A DNA stretch of 13,492 nucleotides from NCBI GenBank assembly GCA_946479895.1, contig CAMLHT010000098.1, forward strand, positions 1 to 13,492. The letters are read 5' to 3'. The notes below the pieces were generated by a model, which ran no database searches, was not told the origin of the DNA, and was given only the letters and a program-made list of their open reading frames with translations. The stretch's first letter is position 1. The number at the start of each line of letters is the position of its first letter. The stretch comes from an uncultured Gemmatimonadota bacterium. GTDB lineage: Bacteria; Gemmatimonadota; Gemmatimonadetes; Gemmatimonadales; Gemmatimonadaceae. This document shows positions 1 to 5,499 of this stretch, one piece after another. The position numbers were made by a program, and so were the translations under genes.

Positions 1-471
1 ATGATGTACGGCATCGGCGAGACGCTGGCCGAGCGGATCGAGCACCTGCAGCGCGTGCGAGAGGTTCAGGCGCGCACGAACGGCTTCACGGCGTTCATCT
101 GCTGGCCGCTCCAGCCGGAGAACACGCCGAAGATGTCGCACATGCAGAAGACCGACGCGGTCGACTACCTGCGGACCATCGCGATTTCCCGGCTGGTCCT
201 GGACAACGTGCCGAACCTCCAGGCGAGCTGGGTGACGATGGGCCTCAAGATCGGCCAGGTCGCCCTGCGGTACGGCTGCAACGATTTCGGCTCGCTGATG
301 ATCGAGGAGAACGTCGTGTCCGCGGCCAACACGACCTTCCGCACGACGACGGACGAGATGGAGCGGCTCATCCGGGACGCGGGCTTCACCCCCGCGCGTC
401 GTCGTCAGGACTATTCGATCCTCCAGCAGCTTCCGGCGTCGCCGGTGCTCGCGACGTCTCATGCGGCCTGA
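1..471 (+). CDS. mqnC: Cyclic dehypoxanthinyl futalosine synthase (MqnC), 3' part only
   Basis: C-terminal 156 residues of a radical-SAM enzyme of the futalosine menaquinone pathway, which cyclises dehypoxanthine futalosine. The visible part matches the family's C-terminal region as I know it: MMYG..ET at the start, GFTAFICWPLQP, the segment RLVLDNVPNLQASWVTMGLK, then NDFGSLMIEENVV and a closing AGFTPARR. The radical-SAM CxxxCxxC cluster must lie upstream of base 1, so the real start is outside the window and the ATG at base 1 is an internal methionine. The gene stops at TGA 469-471, 33 bp before ispF. The related enzyme MqnE is the main alternative, but the ASWVT..NDFGS..EENVV pattern fits MqnC better. 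Its presence implies menaquinone made without the classical Men pathway. Confidence 0.88.
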   Translation: MMYGIGETLAERIEHLQRVREVQARTNGFTAFICWPLQPENTPKMSHMQKTDAVDYLRTIAISRLVLDNVPNLQASWVTMGLKIGQVALRYGCNDFGSLMIEENVVSAANTTFRTTTDEMERLIRDAGFTPARRRQDYSILQQLPASPVLATSHAA

Positions 472-504
472 CCCGGTCCGCACCACCCGCCGGATCGGCG
501 TGAA

Positions 505-981
505 ATGATTCGCGTCGGCATCGGCTACGACTCCCACCGATTCGCGCCGCCGGGGCCCATGATCCTCGGCGGCGTTTCGATACCGGCGGACGTCCACCTC
601 CACGGACATTCCGACGGCGACGCGATCGCGCACGCGCTGACGGATGCGATTCTCGGGGCCGCCGGGGCGGGGGACATCGGCCAGCTCTTCCCGGACACCA
701 ACCCCGGGAACAAGGGTCGCAACTCCATCGAGATGCTGCGCATGGCGGTCGAGCGCGTCAACGCCGGCGGCTGGCGCGTGTCGCAGGTCGACATCGTCGT
801 CGTCACCGAGCAGCCGAAGATCGGCCCCCACCGCGAGGCCATGCGCATCGCGCTCGCGGCCGCCCTCGGCGTGAAGGAGACGGAGATCTCGATCAAGGGA
901 AAGACCAACGAGGGCATGGGGTGGATCGGTCGCGGCGAAGGCCTGGGCTGCATGGCCGTCGCGACGATCACCGACGAATAG
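505..981 (+). CDS. ispF: 2-C-methyl-D-erythritol 2,4-cyclodiphosphate synthase
   Basis: Cytosolic trimeric enzyme of the MEP isoprenoid pathway; it converts CDP-ME 2-phosphate to MEcPP with release of CMP. The 158-residue length is normal for a stand-alone IspF. The N-terminal metal-site motif GYDSH (D9, H11) and the HGHSDGDAIAHALTDA segment (H35, H43) are intact, and the C-terminal KTNEGMGWIGRGEG loop carries E136, equivalent to the glutamate that binds the second metal. ATG 505 is chosen because the product begins with the canonical MIRVGIGYDSH. No strong Shine-Dalgarno is visible before it. The gene is not fused to ispD, and no ispD is present here. It lies between mqnC and a DedA gene; isoprenoid precursors feed the menaquinone side chain, so proximity to mqnC is plausible but not proof of co-regulation. 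Confidence 0.96.
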   Translation: MIRVGIGYDSHRFAPPGPMILGGVSIPADVHLHGHSDGDAIAHALTDAILGAAGAGDIGQLFPDTNPGNKGRNSIEMLRMAVERVNAGGWRVSQVDIVVVTEQPKIGPHREAMRIALAAALGVKETEISIKGKTNEGMGWIGRGEGLGCMAVATITDE

Positions 982-982
982 C

Positions 983-1600
983 ATGCAGGGCGTGCAGGAA
1001 TGGCTCGCCGCGCTGCCGGCAGTGGCGCTGTACGCGGTGATGTTCCTCGCCGCGGCGATCGAGAACGTCTTCCCGCCGGTGCCCGCCGACACCGTGGTGG
1101 CGTTCGGGAGCTTCCTCGCCGCGCGGGGTGACGGCACGATCTTCGGCGCATTCGCCGCGACGCTCCTCGGCAACATGGCCGGCGCGGCAGCGATGTACGC
1201 GGCGGGCCGGCGCTACGGAGCCGAAGCCATCGAGCGGCGCCTGCTGCACGAGAAGGGTGGTGATGCCGAAGCGAAGCTCCGGGCGCTGTACGGACGGTAC
1301 GGACTCTTCGCGCTGTTTCTCAGCCGCTTCCTGCCCGTGGTGCGCGCGATCGTGCCTCCCTTTGCCGGCGCGCTCAGGCTGCCGCCGGTTCGATCGCTGC
1401 TGGTCATGGGCGCGGCGTCCGGGATCTGGTACGGCCTGATCGCGTGGCTTGCGTTCCATGTCGGCGCCGACTGGGAGGCGCTCCAGGGCGCCATCGGTCA
1501 CTACGGAAAGATCGTGGCCGGCGTCGCCGTCGGGCTGGTGGCGGTCGGGGTCGTGGTGTGGCTCATTCGCCGGCGCCGTGCCGGAAAGCCATCCCCGTGA
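983..1600 (+). CDS. DedA family integral membrane protein
   Basis: A 205-residue inner-membrane protein of the DedA/VTT (SNARE-associated, PF09335-type) family. Family members are implicated in lipid flipping and envelope homeostasis, with proton-motive-force dependence in some. The hydrophobic N-terminus leads into AIENVFPPVPADTVV (acidic E27 and D36, at the positions of the essential acidic residues in E. coli YqjA). A glycine-rich segment GN..GAAAMYAAGRRYG follows, and then the signature FLSRFLPVVRAIVPPFAG at 112-129 with R115 and R121. Further membrane segments occur near 140-160 and 176-195, ending in a basic tail RRRRAGK. The start is one base after the ispF stop, and the 3' end overlaps the next gene by 4 bp, so the gene is probably translationally coupled in an operon. 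The specific substrate cannot be read from sequence. Confidence 0.93.
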   Translation: MQGVQEWLAALPAVALYAVMFLAAAIENVFPPVPADTVVAFGSFLAARGDGTIFGAFAATLLGNMAGAAAMYAAGRRYGAEAIERRLLHEKGGDAEAKLRALYGRYGLFALFLSRFLPVVRAIVPPFAGALRLPPVRSLLVMGAASGIWYGLIAWLAFHVGADWEALQGAIGHYGKIVAGVAVGLVAVGVVVWLIRRRRAGKPSP

Positions 1601-2490
1601 CCACCTCGTTCCACCTCGACGTCTTCGACAACTTTCTCTCGCTCGAGAAAGGGTCGTCGGCGCGCACCCGCGAGGCATACCGGAAGGACATCGAGCGGCT
1701 CGTGACGTACGCGGCCATTCGCGGCGCCGCCGATCCCGCGTCGCTCAACGCCAGACTGCTGCGCGAGTACGTCTATCACCTCAAGGACCTCGGGCTCGCG
1801 CCCGCCTCCATCCGCCGGAACATCTCGGCCGCCCGCACCTACTTCCGGTTCCTGCTCGCCGAAGGCGTGCTGCTCAAGGATCCCAGCGAGCGGCTGGAGA
1901 CGCCGAAGCGGTGGCGGTCGCTGCCGGAAGTGCTGACGGTCGCCGAGGTGGAGAAGCTCCTCGCGTCCCCGTCACTTGACGAGCCGATGGCCTTCCGCGA
2001 CCGCGCGATGCTGGAGCTGGCCTACGGCGCCGGCCTGCGCGTCTCGGAGTGGATCACGCTGCCGGTCCGCGACGTCGCGCTCGAGGAAGGGCTCGTCCGC
2101 GTCTTCGGCAAGGGGGCCAAGGAGCGCCTCGTTCCCATCGGCCGCCGGGCCATCGGCGCCGTCGCCATCTACCTGCGGGAGCTCAGGCCGAAGCTCGAGA
2201 AGGGTGGGGGAAAGGGCATACTCTTCCTGAATGCGCGCGGAACTCCGCTCTCGCGGATGGGGGCGTGGAAGATCCTGCGTCATCACGTCGAGCAGGCCGG
2301 CATCACCAGGCACGTCACGCCCCACACCCTGCGCCACTCCTTCGCCACCCACCTCCTGGAAGGCGGCGCCGACCTGCGCGCCGTCCAGGAGATGCTCGGA
2401 CACGCCGACATCTCGACGACGCAGATCTACACCCACGTGGACCGCGAGTACCTTAGAAGCGTCCACCGGCAGTTCCATCCCCGCTCCTGA
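1597..2490 (+). CDS. xerD: Tyrosine recombinase, XerD-like
   Basis: Site-specific tyrosine recombinase, 297 residues, expected to act with a XerC partner at dif to resolve chromosome dimers. The N-terminal SAM-like core-binding domain covers about 5-90 and the catalytic domain about 112-285. All six catalytic residues are present: R148 in [10 protein letters not shown]172 in [14 protein letters not shown]243 and R246 in [13 protein letters not shown]269 in LGHADIS, and nucleophile Y278 in TTQIYTHV. Spacing is nearly the same as in E. coli XerD, and the C-terminal HRQFHPRS resembles XerD more than XerC. The start is taken as GTG 1597, overlapping the DedA stop as GTGA; this gives standard length, whereas an in-frame ATG at 1444 would add non-homologous residues inside dedA. 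No phage or integron context surrounds it, so a housekeeping role is likely. No dif site was recognised. Confidence 0.9.
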   Translation: MTTSFHLDVFDNFLSLEKGSSARTREAYRKDIERLVTYAAIRGAADPASLNARLLREYVYHLKDLGLAPASIRRNISAARTYFRFLLAEGVLLKDPSERLETPKRWRSLPEVLTVAEVEKLLASPSLDEPMAFRDRAMLELAYGAGLRVSEWITLPVRDVALEEGLVRVFGKGAKERLVPIGRRAIGAVAIYLRELRPKLEKGGGKGILFLNARGTPLSRMGAWKILRHHVEQAGITRHVTPHTLRHSFATHLLEGGADLRAVQEMLGHADISTTQIYTHVDREYLRSVHRQFHPRS

Positions 2491-2492
2491 GC

Positions 2493-3068
2493 ATGATTCT
2501 CGTCATCGACAATTACGACAGCTTCACCTGGAACCTCGTGCAGTACCTCGGGGAGCTCGGGGCGGAGGTGGTCGTGAAGCGCAACGACGAGATCACCCTC
2601 GACGAGATCGCCGCGATGGATCCGGACGGGCTGGTGCTCTCGCCGGGCCCCTGCGCGCCGGCCCAGGCCGGAATCACGGTGGCCGCCATCCAGCGGTTCG
2701 GCGAGCACATTCCCACCCTGGGCGTCTGCCTCGGCCACCAGTCCATCGGCGAGGCCTACGGGGGGGAAGTCGTCCGCGCGGGAAAGGTCATGCACGGCAA
2801 GACCTCGCGGGTCGAGCACGACGGCACCGGGATCTTCGCCGGGCTGGAATCGCCGATGGAGGTGATGCGATATCACTCCCTCGTGGTCGAGCCGTCGTCG
2901 CTGCCCGAGTGCCTCGAGGTCGTCGCGGTCGCCGCCGATGACCGCGGCGAGATCCATGGGCTGCGGCACCGGAAGCATCCCGTCTTCGGCGTGCAGTTCC
3001 ACCCGGAATCGGTCATGACGCCGAATGGAAAGCAGCTACTCCGCAACTTCCTGGAGCTGACGAAGTAA
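2493..3068 (+). CDS. pabA/trpG: Aminodeoxychorismate/anthranilate synthase glutaminase component
   Basis: Class I glutamine amidotransferase subunit, 191 residues, that releases ammonia from glutamine for the chorismate-using partner PabB (folate) or TrpE (tryptophan). The N-terminus [19 protein letters not shown] is diagnostic. Next come LSPGPCAP at 49-56, the nucleophile elbow GVCLGHQ with C79, the RYHSL segment at 126-130, and the FHPES motif with catalytic H170 and E172. Start ATG 2493 lies 2 bp after the xerD stop and gives full family length. No pabB, trpE or other folate/tryptophan gene is in the window, so sequence alone does not decide between PabA and TrpG; in many bacteria one such protein serves both pathways. 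It sits in a co-directional run with overlapping neighbours. Confidence 0.93.
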   Translation: MILVIDNYDSFTWNLVQYLGELGAEVVVKRNDEITLDEIAAMDPDGLVLSPGPCAPAQAGITVAAIQRFGEHIPTLGVCLGHQSIGEAYGGEVVRAGKVMHGKTSRVEHDGTGIFAGLESPMEVMRYHSLVVEPSSLPECLEVVAVAADDRGEIHGLRHRKHPVFGVQFHPESVMTPNGKQLLRNFLELTK

Positions 3069-4555
3069 TGGTTCGCGCCTGCCTCGCGGCCCTGCTGCTC
3101 ATCGGCCGCCTGGCCGCGGCGCAATCGCCCGTCGTCGTGGTGCGGGACGCGGGCCCCGGCCCCGTCGGCCGCTATCTGGCGGCGCTGCTCGCGAATCCGG
3201 CCACGCGCGTGATCGTCGCCGACACCGTCATCCTGCCCGCGGACTCGGTCTACCCCTCGTCAGTCGTCGTGATCGGAAAGCGGGCATCGGTTGCCGGCAA
3301 CGTCCGGGGCGACGTCGTGGTGGTCGGCGGCGACCTGTTCATCAAGCCGCGGGCGCGGATCGAGGGCGAAGGGATCGCGATCGGCGGAGGCGCCTACGGC
3401 TCCATGCTCGGCGTCGTCCGGGGCGGGCTCACGAGCCATCGCGACTTCACCTACGATGCCGTTGAACTCGACGGGCGGATCGAGCTCCGGTATCGCGAGA
3501 CGTACGTGACGTCGGGCGGGGGTGGCCCGGTCTCGTGGCCGGTGTTGTACGGCATCCGCATCCCGACCTACGATCGGAGCAATGGTGTCTCGCTGCCCAT
3601 CGGGCCGGCGATCGTGGCCGGGCCCGTCGAAGTCGACGTCCTCGGCACCTATCGCTCGCAGATCGGCCGCGTCGACCCGTCGGTGAACGGGACGATCCGG
3701 ATGGGCAGGAAGACCTGGGTCGAGGGCTTCGCGGGTCGCGAGTCGCGGTCGAACGAGGTCTGGATCAACAGCCCGTTCTCCAACTCCCTCAACGTCCTCC
3801 TCTCGGGCAAGGACGAGCGCAACTGGTACCGGGCGACCGGGGGCTGGCTGACGATCAACCGGAAGTTCGAGACGGCGACCATGACGTCGTCCTACGCCAT
3901 CGGCGGCGCGACGGAACAGGCGCGCGCGGTGCGCCCCGACCTGTATCCCACGAGCGGCCCGTGGAGCTTCACCGGCCGCAGGTCCGCGAAGGGCATGTAC
4001 CGGCCGAATCCACAGATCCCGGGCGGCACGATCACCAGCGCCCTGGCCGGGGCGAAGTATCAGTGGACAGCCGGCGCCGTGAAGGCGAGGCTCGACGTCG
4101 ACCTCGAGGTCCCGGTGTCGGGCACGCCCGAAGCGAGGTTCGTGCAGACCACGGTCGACGGCCGGATCGACTTCCCGACCTTCGGCGCGCAGCGGTACCG
4201 CTTCGAGGCGCACGGCGTCCTCACCTCGGGCGACACGGCTCCGATGCAGCGGTTCGCATACCTTGGCGGGTCCGGCACGCTGCCCACCGAGGAGCTGCTC
4301 ACCTTCGGCGGCGACGAGCTGCTCTTCATCGAGAGTCGTTACGAGATCCCGATCCCGGCGGTCCAGCTCCCGTTCATCGGGCCGCCCACGCTGACGTTCC
4401 GCCACATTCTCGGAGCAGCCGGCGTGCAGACGCTGCCGGACATCACCCAGATCATCGGCGCGCGTCTCTCCGTGCCGTTCGTGCGCGCCGAGCTGCTGAT
4501 GGACACGGGGACCCGGAAGCTCAGGTTCCGCGCAGGCCTCTCGCTCTCGCGCTAG
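3068..4555 (+). CDS. Predicted outer-membrane protein: bactofilin-like N-terminus plus Omp85-like barrel
   Basis: A 495-residue exported protein whose exact function I do not recognise. Residues 1-19 look like a Sec signal peptide ending AAA-Q. Residues about 64-115 are short valine/glycine repeats (VVVIGKRASVAGNV, GDVVVVGGDL, ARIEGEGIAIGG) resembling the beta-helical rungs of bactofilins or polymer-forming proteins. From about 130 on, the sequence alternates polar and hydrophobic residues with many aromatics, as in a beta-barrel. The C-terminal part has LGGSGTL at 399-405 and FGGDELLFIESRYEIPI from 413, resembling the last strands of Omp85/BamA/TamA-type surface antigens. It ends LSLSR rather than with a terminal aromatic. 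The start overlaps the pabA stop (TAATG), indicating coupling to the upstream operon. A role in envelope biogenesis or transport is inference; the barrel assignment is moderately sure, the N-terminal one less so. Confidence 0.72.
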   Translation: MVRACLAALLLIGRLAAAQSPVVVVRDAGPGPVGRYLAALLANPATRVIVADTVILPADSVYPSSVVVIGKRASVAGNVRGDVVVVGGDLFIKPRARIEGEGIAIGGGAYGSMLGVVRGGLTSHRDFTYDAVELDGRIELRYRETYVTSGGGGPVSWPVLYGIRIPTYDRSNGVSLPIGPAIVAGPVEVDVLGTYRSQIGRVDPSVNGTIRMGRKTWVEGFAGRESRSNEVWINSPFSNSLNVLLSGKDERNWYRATGGWLTINRKFETATMTSSYAIGGATEQARAVRPDLYPTSGPWSFTGRRSAKGMYRPNPQIPGGTITSALAGAKYQWTAGAVKARLDVDLEVPVSGTPEARFVQTTVDGRIDFPTFGAQRYRFEAHGVLTSGDTAPMQRFAYLGGSGTLPTEELLTFGGDELLFIESRYEIPIPAVQLPFIGPPTLTFRHILGAAGVQTLPDITQIIGARLSVPFVRAELLMDTGTRKLRFRAGLSLSR

Positions 4556-4577
4556 CCGAGGCCCACCCGGTCCGGTC

Positions 4578-5372
4578 CTACCGCGACCGCGTCCAGATCA
4601 TGATCAGCCCGCACCCGGCATCCCGGCGGGCGCCACCGAACTCCGGGGGCATCGTCGAGGGGCCAGAGTAGACCTCGATCCCGTACACGTCGCTCATCAC
4701 GATCGTGTTCATCGGGAAGTACGGCTCCTTGATCGAGCCGTCGACGCCGACGCGAACCACGCACTGCACCGGCACCGGGCGATTGCCGATCATCTGCACC
4801 TTCGGCCCTCGCGTGGACACGGCGAGCTGCACCCCGAGGCTGTCCATGATCCTCATGCCCTGCATGCGCCGCACGAGGTCACTTGGCTGGCGCGGCATGA
4901 TGCGATCGATGTCGGCGCGGGTCATGAACTGACCGCCGTTCCGTTTCGCGGCCCGGCGTTCCTCGAATCCCTGGAGCCGGGCGGGGATGATGCGCTCATC
5001 CCGGACGTCCACCGCGCCCAGGTTCAGGGCCGTGGACCGGAGGACGAAGCGCACCTCGGCGGCCTGACCCGGGGACACGGTGGTGGAGAGGCTTTCCGGA
5101 GACAGGCCGAGACGACGGGCTACCACCAGATGGACTCCGGCAGGCACGGTCTCGATCCGCAGGCTCCCCTGGTCATCCGTCACGCCGCGCCAGCGGCCTC
5201 CGTCGACCTGGATGTCGGCACCGGCGATCGGCCCCCGCGCTGAATCGCTCGCGGCAACCATGATCGTGCCGGTGGCGGGGACCACTGCGGCCTGACCTCC
5301 CGCACTCCGCGCCACGGACATGACACACATCAGGGAGCCCATACAGACGGGCGCAATAAGGAGTTGTGACAT
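4578..5372 (-). CDS. Secreted carboxypeptidase-regulatory-like / TonB-plug-like protein without a barrel
   Basis: A 264-residue exported protein, divergent from the SusC gene. A hydrophobic leader (about 1-28, notably without early Lys/Arg) precedes a carboxypeptidase-regulatory-like beta-sandwich at about 34-112 (GPIAGADIQVDGG, GVTDDQGSLRIETVPAG). Next come a linker GAVDVRDERI and a plug-like domain at about 146-264: FMTRADIDRIMPRQPSDLVRRMQG, then VGVDG, DVYGIEVYSGP and CGLIMIWTR, which parallels the VDG...IEVLKS...GVVIITTKRG layout of the neighbouring SusC plug. C204 and C254 could form a disulfide. The protein ends where a TonB receptor would begin its barrel, so it cannot be a transporter by itself. 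Start choice is uncertain: ATG 5372 gives a leader of sensible length, ATG 5405 would be almost leaderless from the predicted promoter, and no good Shine-Dalgarno precedes either. It may assist or modulate a barrel partner (inference). Confidence 0.78.
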   Translation of the reverse strand: MSQLLIAPVCMGSLMCVMSVARSAGGQAAVVPATGTIMVAASDSARGPIAGADIQVDGGRWRGVTDDQGSLRIETVPAGVHLVVARRLGLSPESLSTTVSPGQAAEVRFVLRSTALNLGAVDVRDERIIPARLQGFEERRAAKRNGGQFMTRADIDRIMPRQPSDLVRRMQGMRIMDSLGVQLAVSTRGPKVQMIGNRPVPVQCVVRVGVDGSIKEPYFPMNTIVMSDVYGIEVYSGPSTMPPEFGGARRDAGCGLIMIWTRSR

Positions 5373-5389
5373 TTCCAGTGAAGGATTGG

Positions 5390-5418
5390 TTGACACACAG
5401 TGCATTACGGGCGATCAT
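5390..5418 (+). promoter_or_regulatory. Candidate sigma70-type promoter for the susCD genes
   Basis: A perfect -35 hexamer TTGACA at 5390-5395 is followed after exactly 17 bp by GATCAT at 5413-5418, which matches four of six bases of TATAAT. The predicted start of transcription is near 5425, leaving a leader of about 75 nt before the susC GTG. The -10 element lies inside the 5405-5429 inverted repeat. This is a sequence match only; no transcript evidence is available. Confidence 0.55.
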
Positions 5419-5429
5419 AGCGCCCGTAA
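5405..5429. repeat. Perfect 9-bp inverted repeat in the divergent promoter, possible operator
   Basis: The arms TTACGGGCG (5405-5413) and CGCCCGTAA (5421-5429) are exact reverse complements separated by 7 bp (ATCATAG). The element sits between the minus-strand plug gene and susC and covers candidate -10 elements on both strands. Its size and position fit a dimeric repressor site that could switch both directions. It could also form an RNA hairpin, but it has no T-tract and lies at or before the predicted start sites, which makes a terminator unlikely. Confidence 0.6.
5414..5419 (-). promoter_or_regulatory. Candidate minus-strand -10 element for the plug gene
   Basis: Read on the minus strand, the loop of the inverted repeat is TATGAT, five of six matches to the -10 consensus. 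Transcription would start near 5407 and give a leader of about 35 nt before ATG 5372. No convincing -35 hexamer lies 16-18 bp upstream (CCAATG at 17 bp), so the site may need an activator or may be coincidental. Confidence 0.35.
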
Positions 5430-5452
5430 ACCCCACCATTGGCGTGTTGACC

Positions 5453-5467
5453 GTTCCAGGCCGGAAC
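5453..5467. repeat. Small imperfect dyad in the susC leader
   Basis: GTTCC (5453-5457) and GGAAC (5463-5467) are complementary around AGGCC, which itself pairs in part (15 bp, one mismatch pair). It lies downstream of the predicted susC start site, so it could be a second protein site or a weak leader hairpin. In DNA this GC-rich, a dyad this short can arise by chance. Confidence 0.3.
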
Positions 5468-5487
5468 GACCCGACCGCCGTTCCCCC

Positions 5488-5495
5488 AAGGAGGG
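5488..5495 (+). promoter_or_regulatory. Strong ribosome binding site fixing the susC start
   Basis: AAGGAGGG lies 5-6 nt before GTG 5500 and is the best Shine-Dalgarno in the window. It decides the start: the in-frame ATG at 5320 would add 60 residues read through the divergent control region and would hide the signal peptide. Confidence 0.85.
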
Positions 5496-5499
5496 TAGA

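Noticed and set aside
1444..1596. N-terminal extension of the recombinase from ATG 1444
   Set aside because: The added residues lie inside dedA in another frame and have no recombinase homology; GTG 1597 gives standard XerD length and catalytic numbering.
1597..2490. Tyrosine recombinase considered as a phage or island integrase
   Set aside because: Length, motif spacing and C-terminus match XerD, the flanks are housekeeping genes in a tight operon, and no tRNA, att repeat or phage gene is seen.
3260..4671. Long open frames opposite (3260-4405) and alongside (3535-4671) the outer-membrane gene
   Set aside because: Both are Arg/Pro-rich out-of-frame readings; the called frame has a signal peptide and barrel-like strand pattern.
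5405..5429. Inverted repeat considered as a transcription terminator
   Set aside because: There is no T-tract on either side, and it lies upstream of or at both predicted start sites rather than after a gene.
5320..5499. N-terminal extension of susC from ATG 5320
   Set aside because: It would run through the divergent promoter and palindrome; GTG 5500 has a near-perfect Shine-Dalgarno and opens a proper signal peptide.
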